A DNA stretch of 64,000 nt, taken from the NCBI GenBank assembly GCA_013360695.1, contig JABWBC010000002.1, positions 1-64,000 on the forward strand. Direction: 5' to 3'. Origin of the DNA: Phycisphaerales bacterium (GTDB lineage: Bacteria; Planctomycetota; Phycisphaerae; Phycisphaerales; UBA1924). The notes under the pieces were generated by a model. That model did no database searches. It was given only the letters and a program-made list of their open reading frames with translations, and was not told where the DNA came from. How positions within the stretch are numbered: position 1 is the first letter of the stretch; every line of letters starts with the position of its first letter. This document shows, one piece after another, positions 30,301 to 39,240 of the stretch. A program made the position numbers and the translations under genes.

Positions 30301-32094
30301 AAAGAGGACTGGACGCTGGCCAACGGGAGTCGCGACCACGATGTACGAGGTGCCTTTGTCGCTCTTGGCCGAGAATGCGATCTGGAAGAACTCGCCGCCC
30401 TGGGGACCACCCGGCAGTCGCGGCCCGACTTTCGGCCCCTCGCCGACAGATTTGACGGCGCCGTCCATCGTCGGTACCCGGTCGCCTTCCTCGATGACGA
30501 AATCAGCGAGCGATACCGAGGCAAACCCCTCGCGGGACTCCGAGCGATTGTTGGCATGAGTAATCACTACGCCGGATCGGTGGGGTTGGAATTGAAGAGT
30601 TGTTTCGACCATCGCGAACGAGCCGTCGGTGGCAACGTCGGTGACATCACCCTTCAGCGCGATCGCCTCGAAGAGGGTCGTGTATTCGCCTTCGAGCACG
30701 TAAGAGCGCGGTTTGCCACCCCCTGACTGTGACGTCGGGGTGAGCATGACATGGTCTGTCGCAACCCAGTCAATGGTCAAATAGCTCATGTTGACCACCC
30801 GCCCGTCGGGCGATGCCGAAAGCAGGTCCGCGAACGTGTATTTGTCGTCCAGGAGCACCTGGCCGTTCTCGGCGCCGAGCGGGGAATTGGCGCTGATCCA
30901 ATCGGTGCCGCTGAAGCGCCGCCAGACGGTGTTGTCGCCATTCGCCCGGAACTCGGCGACCAGCGTGCCATCAGAGAAGACGCGAGCATGTTTCGCCAGC
31001 GTCGAGATCTCGTACGGCGCGTTGGCCGCCAACTTCTGTTGCTCAACTCGGACCGGTGCAGCGTCTCCGTTGATCGCGATAAGGACCATGGGCGCATCAA
31101 ACCCGGGCGCCGCGAATGCCCCGAACGCGACCACGCCGCCCGATCCGATGAGGAGCTGCCCGCTTGATGACGGAGCAAAGGCCCTGATCGCCTCCACCCG
31201 AGGCAGGTCTGGGGGGTCCTGCTTCACGACGATGTTGGGTGCCTTCCACTCCCCAACCTGACCGTTCAGATACTGCGAGAACGTCGTGTTGTTGGACGCG
31301 TTGCCGGCGATGTCGTGGACTTCGTCGCTGTTCAGCACCAGCGAGTAAATACCCGTCTTGGGCCATCCTGTCTGCGGATCAGTGTCGACCGTCGCTTCGT
31401 AGGCAACCGTGAAGATCGAGGCATCTCGGGTGGTCGAGGAGTGATTGTAGAGTTGCGCCATCGAGACGCTGAAATCCCTCGAAACCGAGTCGCCTGCATA
31501 CGTCAGTTTGAAGTCGCCCGCCCCGAGTTCATCACGCTTGATACGCGTCTGGTCGGACCAGGTCACGGTCCAACGAAGCGTGGCGTGCGAGCCATTCCAG
31601 CCGAAGTTGATTCCGCCTTGGAATGACGCCTGAGGGCCCTCCGAATCGATAACGACATAGCGATCCGGGCGAGCGCCGACGGTCGGAGTGCCGGCCTGCC
31701 ATCTCGAAGGGTCCCATGTTGCGATTCCACCGAGCACCAGCGGGTAGGCGACCGATTCGTCGGCGACCGTGAAGAACCCGTATGCTGCGACCCGGCCATC
31801 GCCATCGAAACCGCCGTTGCCGGTGATATTGCCGCGAGGGTCGAGCAGGTGGAGCTTGTTGGTTCCCTCGGATGCGTCTTCCCACACCGCCATCGTGCTC
31901 AGGCCGGTCTTATCCGCCTCGAGCAGCACGTCGTCACCCTGGCCGTAATCGACCACAGCCCCGAGCGTGTAGCCGGCAATCGCATCCGCGCGCAGGGCGG
32001 TGTATTCGAACATCGTGGAGAGCATCTGCCGACGCTCGAGATGCTCGACGAGCGTTGCGTCTGAAGGCGCCGTGCGCTGCCCGTGCTGAGCCAT
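27358..32094 (-). CDS. Giant LEPR-XLL-like surface protein with LCAT-type alpha/beta hydrolase domain and C-terminal WW-rich propeller-like repeats
   Basis: N-terminus LVEHLERRQMLST; RPVLFVPGIFGCFP, VDLFAHSTGGIVTRVYMQS (nucleophile elbow), GDGTVPFLSAQG, HGGLNHHHDAL; C-terminal repeats GTIWSVWWSPGQSRWQVANLSSITGAP. Confidence 0.88.
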   Translation of the reverse strand: MAQHGQRTAPSDATLVEHLERRQMLSTMFEYTALRADAIAGYTLGAVVDYGQGDDVLLEADKTGLSTMAVWEDASEGTNKLHLLDPRGNITGNGGFDGDGRVAAYGFFTVADESVAYPLVLGGIATWDPSRWQAGTPTVGARPDRYVVIDSEGPQASFQGGINFGWNGSHATLRWTVTWSDQTRIKRDELGAGDFKLTYAGDSVSRDFSVSMAQLYNHSSTTRDASIFTVAYEATVDTDPQTGWPKTGIYSLVLNSDEVHDIAGNASNNTTFSQYLNGQVGEWKAPNIVVKQDPPDLPRVEAIRAFAPSSSGQLLIGSGGVVAFGAFAAPGFDAPMVLIAINGDAAPVRVEQQKLAANAPYEISTLAKHARVFSDGTLVAEFRANGDNTVWRRFSGTDWISANSPLGAENGQVLLDDKYTFADLLSASPDGRVVNMSYLTIDWVATDHVMLTPTSQSGGGKPRSYVLEGEYTTLFEAIALKGDVTDVATDGSFAMVETTLQFQPHRSGVVITHANNRSESREGFASVSLADFVIEEGDRVPTMDGAVKSVGEGPKVGPRLPGGPQGGEFFQIAFSAKSDKGTSYIVVATPVGQRPVLFVPGIFGCFPVDHDFSTFVTTFGMPPEKFVLDPLVRTYDDFMQTMKWHGYTEGKDLFAVGYDWRLPVAPQQEAFELGQDPNRLGFGRKIDGFIDGVTAASLTDGVFDLSTDYLAYYLAKAAAEFQASHHGKALDKVDLFAHSTGGIVTRVYMQSAAYGGFAPNYGFNLPKINTFTEIAVPNRGASKAWNITRDNWIADTAYQIFLSKLAYKAYDEVMDGASINIPGELPITRARVEELAANSPRYNDGEWMSDVGEMRLEAAFLDLYCPTARTLTATYAFLFDSDTPENKSTLNDSLFRRNSLLLDLNDGLDLLYDNPISALILGRDPSRFLKQAHVRVIAGKEPTDPTDPEMGANTLTYTTRVWGPRYDYPIDEFGNPTAQRDIFQMSTPIVPGARVPGPGELWYQEFNASGDGTVPFLSAQGQFLGTELSARIHVFEGEMDDFRRPINHGGLNHHHDALELYTQSLGKPVDGTKISEGLATSISWELLSDMITLWIDPVEAYVTDGLGRRLGWTSETGALTEIPGSRYLGAADGIGIIAGPVVGPLMLTVIGSGSDHLVEVGGSHGGVEIAGAVSSGMFAKGERRTLPVVLPTSRLAGSDVVVAGAADSGNVTNLLYRNSDGLAIGLSLDPASRRWHSTQLPATASLGEQTFGDLVTWFDPKRPGRQFGAGAAASGLVIFERASATEPWTARSFASARPIKGGLTQFFTAEGQALIAALADNGHVLLFGESLSAGADGLRPWTSTDLSGTELEPNGDSTPAFVGGLVSFSYYWNGLNIAGTDANGTIWSVWWSPGQSRWQVANLSSITGAPVMVGGVTPYLTVYTLEGGKKYNVTNLVGTGEDGTVFTTWWAEGGAWQTANLTSIAAGPRLAPGSLSTYVTEWNGTNIAGRDLSTGELVIYWWSPQQGPGNWTYSPLSAVVDGGRSFVAKPTGFSSAAGPINVIGRLSDGHVGRYVFEPIGGLGWFWRFEEPSVLAIDG

Positions 32095-32400
32095 TCTTCA
32101 CCCCTCGAGAATGCGATATTCAGACGCGTTGTCATTGCCGAGCGACGTCAAAGCCCGCGTCGGGTAGACAAGGAAAGACCATTCCACCGGCCGCATGCGC
32201 CAATGTACCCGAAACAGTCCGCATTTCAAAGCCGGGCCGATCGTGCCAAGGTGCGCACCGGTAAACGACTGTTCTGGACGCGAGTGCGAGATTTCACAAA
32301 CACGGCGAGCGCCAGGAGGAGGATGTCAACGACCGCTTCATATCGGCGTCGGAATGCCCACGCGCGATTCTCCTGAACACTTGGTCGACCGGGGCCCCAC

Positions 32401-32507
32401 CGCTCGGTTCATACGATGGAGCCGCGCCAACTGCGAAGTGCTGTGCACCAAGTGGACGCCTGGCGATCGCGCGATCGAAGCAATCGTCGTTTGTCCCTGA
32501 GTCAGCC
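32401..32507. repeat. 107-bp block 3' of a dockerin gene, copy 2
   Basis: Gap-free match to 18883..18989. Confidence 0.85.
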
Positions 32508-34718
32508 TCAGCACCCCGCCTCAAAGTGCTCGGCGAATGCGTCGTAGTCATCTCCATTCACAAAGCCGTCCTGGTTGATGTCGGCGCCGAGGTAGCCCTC
32601 TTCGAAGAACTCGGCGAACGCATCGTAATCATCGCCGTTGACGAAGCCGTCGGCGTTGAAGTCCGCGGGGCAGCATGTGGCGGCCACGGCGAGCGTCGCA
32701 GCGTCGCTCTGGGCGGCGGAACAGACGTTGACCGCGCCGCAGCGGATCAGCGCCGAGCCGCTGGTCCAGTCGTCGTGGAATCCCGGGCCGGGCGTGATGA
32801 TGATCGACTCGGTCGTCGTGCCGACCGCCCAGTATGCGACTTGGCCAGACGTGGCAAGCGTCTCACCTTCGTCGATCGAGCGCCAGGCGCCGGACGTGAC
32901 GGGGTCCGAGACCTGCCATGTGAGGGCTGGCGGTCCGCCACCCTCGATGGCGATAGCGAACGGCGCGGGCGAGTTGGTGCAGGTCTCGGCGTCGCCGGGA
33001 TTCTGCGTGAAGTACGGCGCATCGACGCAACTGGTAATGTTGAGCGTGCCGGCCCATGCTTCGAGATAGCCGGAGTTGCAGCCGCCCTCTTCCCCGATTC
33101 CCTCCATGCCGATGATGTGCCGGCCGGGCGAAACCGGTCCCAGGTCGATGACACCGGTCGAAATGCCGGCACCGACGGGCGGGGTCTCGATCATGAGCGC
33201 GCCGTCGAGGTAGAAGCGCATGCCGACGTTGGAGCAGTGCCCCGGCGAAGTGATGTACTCGACCTGGAGGGTACCGCAGGTGTCACGTTCGACCTCGAAC
33301 AGGTTCCCGCACTCCTGGCCGTTCATGGTGCAAGAGGTGCCGGCGGGCATGGACTCGGCGACCGTGCCGCACCCGGGGTTGATGGCGAGCTGCGCGAACG
33401 ACGAGTTGGCGAACGTGCACTCGGTGGAGACGCGGCAGCGATAGAAACCGGCGTCATCGCTGGAGACGTTCATAATGGTGAGCGTGGGCGTGTCGGAACC
33501 CGCGATGGCGGATCCGGTGCCGGTGGGGCCGTCGGCGAGCGCGTCGGAGTAGCCGCGGTACCACTGGTATGTGAGGCCTGAATTGGCCGTGGCGGTGACG
33601 GCAAACACGGCGGCGCCGCCGGGCACTGCGGCCACTGGGACTGGCTGATCAACGATCGTCGGCGCGCACGGTGAAGGGAGGTTCTTGATGACGAATCCAC
33701 GACGCACGCCGTTATGCTTGCCGGCACCGGCGATCGTGCGGGCGTCGCGCGACACTCCGGAGACACTCTCGAGGGTCCAGCCGGTGAGATCGACGCCAAG
33801 CGACGCGAGGTAAGGCTGGAGGCGCACGCCGAGGTTCCCGTTGAGCCAGATCAAGGCGGTCCCGTCGGGATGCGGGCCGTACACGGCGTTTCCCCACACC
33901 ACGGTGGCGTCGGCGGAAACGACCGCAGCACGACAATCAAGCCCGGACTCCGCGGTCAAGAGCTCAACCATGCCGTTGCCGCCATTCCATATGAACGCGC
34001 GGAAAACGTCTCCGGCGAGCACGCACTCGCCGACGACGCTGGAGCCATCGCGGGAGATGCCGAACGCGCGCGAATGCACGCCTCCGGGCAGGAGCCCGAG
34101 GTCCTGGGACCCCATTCCCTCTTCCCAGCGGAACGCGCGATCGGTCGGGTTTGACCAGTAGCCGACGATGACCCGGCCATCAGCGCTGACCGCGGCTCCC
34201 ACCGAGCTGACGTAGGCCGGATCGGGAGCGATGAACACGATGTTTCCCAAATGGTCGGTGCGAGCCGCGCACGACTCGTTGACGGGCCTTGTGAAGACGC
34301 CGACCAGGAACTTCCCGTCTCCGTTGGCGGCGTAGTACGTCCCGCCGGTCCAATTCGGAGGGAGTGGCCAAGCAAGAGGTCCTCCGAGCGCGTCCCAGAA
34401 GATGGGCTTGCGGAGATTCTGAGATGCAAGATAGCCGGATCCAACGATGGTCGTACCGTCACCGCTGATCCCAAGGGCGTTGTAGACGCCACCGGCGGTG
34501 TTCAGTTCACGCAGACCCGTGTTCGTGTTCCACGCCAAGGGGAGTTGCTTGGGTGAATTGCACGATGCCGATGCGTCTGCGCCGCTGTCGCTCAGGCCGG
34601 TCACGTACGAGTCAATCGTCCCGCTGGGCACTCCGATGTCGATGATCTGGGGCTGGGCCGTCGCGGCCACGGCAAGCACCAAAGATGGGACGGTGCCAAT
34701 AACATACGAGGTCTTCAT
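32508..34718 (-). CDS. Secreted HAF-repeat/Ig-like protein with GC-type dockerin
   Basis: MKTSYVIGTVPSLVLAVAATAQPQ signal peptide; AFGISRDGSSVVGECVLAGDVFRAFIW; ends CPADFNADGFVNGDDYDAFAEFFEEGYLGADINQDGFVNGDDYDAFAEHFEAGC. Confidence 0.92.
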   Translation of the reverse strand: MKTSYVIGTVPSLVLAVAATAQPQIIDIGVPSGTIDSYVTGLSDSGADASASCNSPKQLPLAWNTNTGLRELNTAGGVYNALGISGDGTTIVGSGYLASQNLRKPIFWDALGGPLAWPLPPNWTGGTYYAANGDGKFLVGVFTRPVNESCAARTDHLGNIVFIAPDPAYVSSVGAAVSADGRVIVGYWSNPTDRAFRWEEGMGSQDLGLLPGGVHSRAFGISRDGSSVVGECVLAGDVFRAFIWNGGNGMVELLTAESGLDCRAAVVSADATVVWGNAVYGPHPDGTALIWLNGNLGVRLQPYLASLGVDLTGWTLESVSGVSRDARTIAGAGKHNGVRRGFVIKNLPSPCAPTIVDQPVPVAAVPGGAAVFAVTATANSGLTYQWYRGYSDALADGPTGTGSAIAGSDTPTLTIMNVSSDDAGFYRCRVSTECTFANSSFAQLAINPGCGTVAESMPAGTSCTMNGQECGNLFEVERDTCGTLQVEYITSPGHCSNVGMRFYLDGALMIETPPVGAGISTGVIDLGPVSPGRHIIGMEGIGEEGGCNSGYLEAWAGTLNITSCVDAPYFTQNPGDAETCTNSPAPFAIAIEGGGPPALTWQVSDPVTSGAWRSIDEGETLATSGQVAYWAVGTTTESIIITPGPGFHDDWTSGSALIRCGAVNVCSAAQSDAATLAVAATCCPADFNADGFVNGDDYDAFAEFFEEGYLGADINQDGFVNGDDYDAFAEHFEAGC

Positions 34719-34872
34719 GGGCTACTCCAAGGCGGCGATACAACCTGGCCGCGAATCGTGCTCCCGAAAGGCGTCGTCAGGTCGAGCGACCGGACACGCA
34801 ATCCGCGGAAAGAAGCCAAATGGCGCACGGCGTATGTCGGATTCGGCCCGCGGCCGGTATCATGGAACGGCC

Positions 34873-35448
34873 GTGAACACCAGAGATTTGACCGTCATCC
34901 TGAGGCGCGTCGAAGCGGGAGAGGTCGCCGCGGCACCCTTGCTGCTTGAGGCGATCTATGACGAGCTCCGCAGCCTGGCAAGAGCCCAGATGAACGCCGA
35001 ACGACCGGGGCACACTCTCGATGCGACGGCGCTGGTTCATGAGGCGTATCTCAGACTGGTGCGACAGACCGACGCGGGCTGGAAGGATCGGGCTCATTTC
35101 CTCTCGGCGGCCGCGGTCGCCATGCGCCGGATCTTGATCGATCACGCACGGGCGCGGCTCCGCGACAAGCGCGGCGGCGGCGCGGCGCGAGCCGCTCTGG
35201 ATCCGGATCGGCTGGCGAAGGGCACCGAGCTCGATGATGTGGAGCTTGTTTCACTGGGTGAAGCGCTGGACGAACTCGAAGTGTGCGATCCTCTGGGGGC
35301 GAGGATTGTGGCGATGCGCTACTTCGCGGACATGGAGATCGAGCAGATCGCGGCGGTCGAGGGGATCGCGGACCGAACCGTGCGCCGTCGCTGGAACCTC
35401 GCGCGGGCCCGCCTCTTTCAACGCCTGACCGGAGGCCCGCTCCAATGA
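34873..35448 (+). CDS. ECF-subfamily sigma factor (ECF-2)
   Basis: GTG start; YDELRSLARAQMNAERPGHTLDATALVHEAYLRL; RRILIDHARARLRDKRGGG; IVAMRYFADMEIEQIAAVEGIADRTVRRRWNLARARL. Confidence 0.95.
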   Translation: MNTRDLTVILRRVEAGEVAAAPLLLEAIYDELRSLARAQMNAERPGHTLDATALVHEAYLRLVRQTDAGWKDRAHFLSAAAVAMRRILIDHARARLRDKRGGGAARAALDPDRLAKGTELDDVELVSLGEALDELEVCDPLGARIVAMRYFADMEIEQIAAVEGIADRTVRRRWNLARARLFQRLTGGPLQ

Positions 35449-38405
35449 ATCTCCGGCCGGACAGTTCCGCGTGGAATGACCGCGTTGCGGACGCGCTCGA
35501 CGAGGTGCTGGCGGCGCCGGCGGAGGCTCGCGATGCGGCGCTCGATCGAGTCGCGGCGGGTGACGTGCGACTTCGGGATGAGGTCCGCGGACTTCTGGCT
35601 ACGTACGAGAGATCGGGCAAGTTCCTGGAGCCTCAACGCGACCTGGTGGGCGTGGCGTTCGGCTCCTCGCGGATCGTCGAGCGGCTGGGTCAGGGCGGCA
35701 TGGGCGTGGTGTATCGCGCGATCGACGAACGCCTCGCACGCGACGTCGCGGTCAAGGTGCTCACCGGCGCATGGAGCGAGAGCCCCGAGCGTCGCGCTCG
35801 CCTGGAACGAGAAGCCCGTGCCCTGGCGGCGCTCAACCACCGTCGCATCGCGGCGGTGTATGGCCTGGAAGAGTCCGTGCCTCTCTCGGGACGGCGCACG
35901 CATCTCGGGCTTCTGATGGAGTTCGTGCCGGGCAAGACGCTGGACCGGCTGCGTCTGCCGATCGAATGGCATGAAGCGGTGCGCATCGCCGCGCAGATCG
36001 CCGAGGGGCTGGAAGCCTCGCACGCACGCGGCATCGTCCATCGAGACCTCAAACCCTCCAACATCTCGCTCACGCCCGAGGGCGACGTAAAGCTCCTTGA
36101 CTTTGGGCTTGCAAAGGCATGGCTGGACGCGCCTTCGCACGAACTGGGCTCGCGCGCCGCGCCGCTCACGCCGATTCCCACGCCGTCTCCAACCCCTGCG
36201 CCCCGATCGCTCGTGCTCACGCAGGAAGGGACGCTGCTCGGAACGCCGGCCTACATGAGCCCGGAGCAGGCGGCGGGCAAACCCGCGGATCGGCGTGCCG
36301 ACATGTGGGCGCTGGGCTGCATTCTCGCGGAGTTGATCACGGGCGAGCGCCTGTTTCAGCGCGGCGATTCGCGCGAGACTCTGGAGGCCGTCCGGCGCCA
36401 GGAGCCCAACCTTGAAGCGTTGGCCGTGGCCGCCCCCGCGCCAATCGTTGAGATCGTGCGGCGCTGCCTTCGGAAAGACCCCGACCTTCGCCTGCGCGAC
36501 GCGGGAGATCTCCGCGTGCGCCTCGAGGAAATCCTGGCAACTCCTCCCGACGCGGTGGAGCGCGGCCTTTCGCGCCGGCGGGCGATCACGATCGGAGGCG
36601 CGGCGTTGGGGCTGGTAGGGCTCGGCGGCGCGTGGCTTGGCAAGCGATTCGCTTCGCCCGCGCCCGTGTCACCCATCCGGTTCACGTTCGATGCCTCGGA
36701 GATGCTCCCCACCCGGTGGGATTTGGGCGCGTCATTCGCCGTGTCGCCCGACGGAAAGTCCATCGTGTACGCCGGCTTTCGCGGTGCGGAAACACAGAAC
36801 TTGCACGTTCGCCGCCTCGACGATGCAGCGCCCAGACACCTCGTTGATGCCGGCCCGGCCCGCACACCCTGCTTCTCGCCCGACGGCACATGGATCGCGT
36901 ACTCGGACTCGGTCACCGGTCAACTCCGGCGCATCCGCCCCGACACCGGCGATCGCGCCGAGTGGGGCGGAATCGCGTGCGACGCCGGCGGCATTGCGTG
37001 GACTTCGCTGGGGCGTCTCGTATTCAGTTTGCGCCGCACGCTCTGGGCCGTGGGCGTTGAGGACAACGCATCGAGCGCGTCGCAGGTCACGAAGCTCGAT
37101 ACAACTCGCGGCGACCTCGAGCACGCGCAGGCGTGCCAGGTCCCGGGGCGCGGCGCGATCGTGTTCAGCGTTGAACGTCGCCGCGGCGAAGCACGCACAT
37201 GCGGACTCGCGAGCCTTGATCTCGGCACGCCAGCGTCGGGCGGCGAGATCATCCTGGAGAACGCGAGCTCGCCGCAGTTTCTTTCGGCAGACATCCTGCT
37301 GTTCTCGCGCGGCGAGTGGATCATGGCGGTGCGATTCGACCCGACACACCTCCGCGTTGTCGGCAATCCCGTACGTGTCGTCGGCCCGCTCCCGCCTCTC
37401 GCCGATCGGCTTGCGCCTCCTCGATTCGCGGTCGCGGCCGGTTCACTCGTCCATCTGCCGCAGGCCTCCGCCGCGCTGCCGACATGCCTGGCGTGGGTCG
37501 GAGTTGACGGCTCTTTCTCGCCGATCTTCGAAGGCTCGACTCCGATCTACTCGTTGCGCCTCTCGCCTGATGGTTCCCGGGTCGCCTTCGCAGCAGGTGA
37601 CGGCCCGGCGGGCATATGGGTCCGTGATCTGGCACGGGGAACGCTGACACCCGTTGCGCCCGACGCAGCGCGAGACCACGCCAGCCCGGTGTGGTCACGC
37701 GACGGCACGCGTGTGTTTTTCCGATCCGATGGCGCGGGCACCTCACGCATCGCGTATTGTCGAACGGAGAGCGCAAGCACGCCGGAGACTCTGCTCGAAG
37801 TCTCCGATCGATTCTGGGCATCGCCCGAGGATTTTGTGCCCGACTCGAAGACCGTGCTGATCACGATCAATCCGAGGTCGACGGATCCAAGCGACATCTA
37901 CGCCCTACCGATCGATGCGCCTGAGCAGAAGCATGTTGTGTTCCCGGTCGTTGCCGATCGCGGTTCGGCCAGGGTGAGCCCCGCTGGCGACCTGTTGCTC
38001 TACAGCGAGTTCGACACGGGCGCGACGCCAACCTACTTCAGGCAGAATGACGCGGCCGGGCTGACGGTGTATCTGCAGCCGTGGCCCGGGCTCAACGGGC
38101 GGCATCAGGTTTCGGCGGTGTTCGGCCGCCGACCAACGTGGCGTCGCGACGGACGAGCCGTCTACTACCAGGTTCGCAATCACCTGTACGAAGTCGAAGT
38201 GACCAAGAGCGGCGGGACGATCTCGCTCTCCAAGCCGCGGCTTGCGCTCGCGTCGTTGCCCGAGTCTCCGTTCGACGCCGCACTCGAGCCCGGGCGGTTT
38301 ATCGCGGCGGTGCCGCCCGGACCCCTCGAGCCGGTGACGCGATTCGCGTTCACGCTGGGCTTCGATGTCGTCGTGAAGGAAGCGATGGCGGGTGCGGGGT
38401 CATGA
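35445..38405 (+). CDS. Transmembrane Ser/Thr kinase with C-terminal TolB/WD40-like propeller (STK-2)
   Basis: ATGA overlap with ECF-2; LGQGGMGVVYRAIDERLARDVAVKVL, IVHRDLKPSNISLTPEGDVKLLDFGLAKAW, TM segment AITIGGAALGLVGLGGAWLG, propeller repeats FAVSPDGKSIVYAGFRG, LRLSPDGSRVAFAAGDG. Confidence 0.95.
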   Translation: MNLRPDSSAWNDRVADALDEVLAAPAEARDAALDRVAAGDVRLRDEVRGLLATYERSGKFLEPQRDLVGVAFGSSRIVERLGQGGMGVVYRAIDERLARDVAVKVLTGAWSESPERRARLEREARALAALNHRRIAAVYGLEESVPLSGRRTHLGLLMEFVPGKTLDRLRLPIEWHEAVRIAAQIAEGLEASHARGIVHRDLKPSNISLTPEGDVKLLDFGLAKAWLDAPSHELGSRAAPLTPIPTPSPTPAPRSLVLTQEGTLLGTPAYMSPEQAAGKPADRRADMWALGCILAELITGERLFQRGDSRETLEAVRRQEPNLEALAVAAPAPIVEIVRRCLRKDPDLRLRDAGDLRVRLEEILATPPDAVERGLSRRRAITIGGAALGLVGLGGAWLGKRFASPAPVSPIRFTFDASEMLPTRWDLGASFAVSPDGKSIVYAGFRGAETQNLHVRRLDDAAPRHLVDAGPARTPCFSPDGTWIAYSDSVTGQLRRIRPDTGDRAEWGGIACDAGGIAWTSLGRLVFSLRRTLWAVGVEDNASSASQVTKLDTTRGDLEHAQACQVPGRGAIVFSVERRRGEARTCGLASLDLGTPASGGEIILENASSPQFLSADILLFSRGEWIMAVRFDPTHLRVVGNPVRVVGPLPPLADRLAPPRFAVAAGSLVHLPQASAALPTCLAWVGVDGSFSPIFEGSTPIYSLRLSPDGSRVAFAAGDGPAGIWVRDLARGTLTPVAPDAARDHASPVWSRDGTRVFFRSDGAGTSRIAYCRTESASTPETLLEVSDRFWASPEDFVPDSKTVLITINPRSTDPSDIYALPIDAPEQKHVVFPVVADRGSARVSPAGDLLLYSEFDTGATPTYFRQNDAAGLTVYLQPWPGLNGRHQVSAVFGRRPTWRRDGRAVYYQVRNHLYEVEVTKSGGTISLSKPRLALASLPESPFDAALEPGRFIAAVPPGPLEPVTRFAFTLGFDVVVKEAMAGAGS

Positions 38406-38479
38406 AGCGCAGCCGCGGTCCGATCGCTCGCCGCTCGCGTCTTGCCTGAGAGCTTGGAACTACGACGGAGCGATCTGCA

Positions 38480-38776
38480 CGAATAGAGCTTGTACCCGCC
38501 GCGCTCCTCGACCAGCCGGCCCGCGTCACGCATCAGGTTCTCGAAGACCCCCTCGCGCACCCAGAGTGTGAAGTATTTGTGCACGGAACTCTTGCCGCCG
38601 TACGCGCGCGGCAAGTCCTTCCACTTCGCGCCGTTGTCGAGGACCCAGAAGATGCCGCGGAGGGTTTGACGCTTGTCCATCGCCGGGCGTCCGCCCTCGG
38701 GAGACACCGGCGCGTCGGGCACCCGTTCCGCCAGGCAATCGAGTTGTTGTTCGCTCAGTCGCATCCCGGTCGACAC
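38480..38776 (-). pseudogene. Truncated IS5-type transposase (N-terminal DUF4096-like part)
   Basis: MRLSEQQLDCLAERVPDAP...GGRPAMDKRQTLRGIFWVLDNGAKWKDLPRAYGGKSSVHKYFTLWVREGVFENLM..ERGGYKLY; homology-like frame ends abruptly, no DDE half. Confidence 0.8.
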
Positions 38777-38802
38777 CGGTTGCGCGGTTTACGGATAACC
38801 TC

Positions 38803-39013
38803 TACTGTCTTTGGCTCGAATCGGCCCGCACGCGGAGAGGGCAGCATTCTCCGCATTTGGTGACCTCCTCCGCGCAGCTGCTGGTTTTTCAGTGGTTTGC
38901 GAAGCAGCCTCCACGCCCAAAGGGGCCTGAGTCCCAAATGAGACCCAAGAACCGGCCCTTTGCGCGCCTCCGGTTTTGCAGACGTTGCCGATTTTGAGCT
39001 GTTCTTGACTGGC
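38803..39013. repeat. Copy 2 of the 211-bp dispersed direct repeat
   Basis: Gap-free alignment with 18330..18540; minus-strand frame open in both copies (SWVSFGSQA.../SWVSFGTQA...). Confidence 0.9.
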
Positions 39014-39240
39014 GGCGCCGGTGTCGCCATTGGTCATTGACCTGTCCGGTCGCGGAGGACGAACGCGATTGCGACTTCTCGCTTTCAATCGCGATTCGTG
39101 GCGGGCCCCCCGCTGCCTCCAGAAGACCTGTTCCGTGCCAGACTGCTGCCTTGACACAAACGTCGCATGCCGTGGTCCAGCTCTGGTCATCCGTACCTGC
39201 TAATGAGCCGGGTTCGTCAACACGCTCCCGCCGAGAACGA

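Noticed and set aside
32095-32140. Copy of the bipartite promoter upstream of the LCAT-like gene (ATGACA...TATCGCAT)
   Set aside because: Both halves are present but the spacing is 11 nt rather than 15, so not counted as a match.
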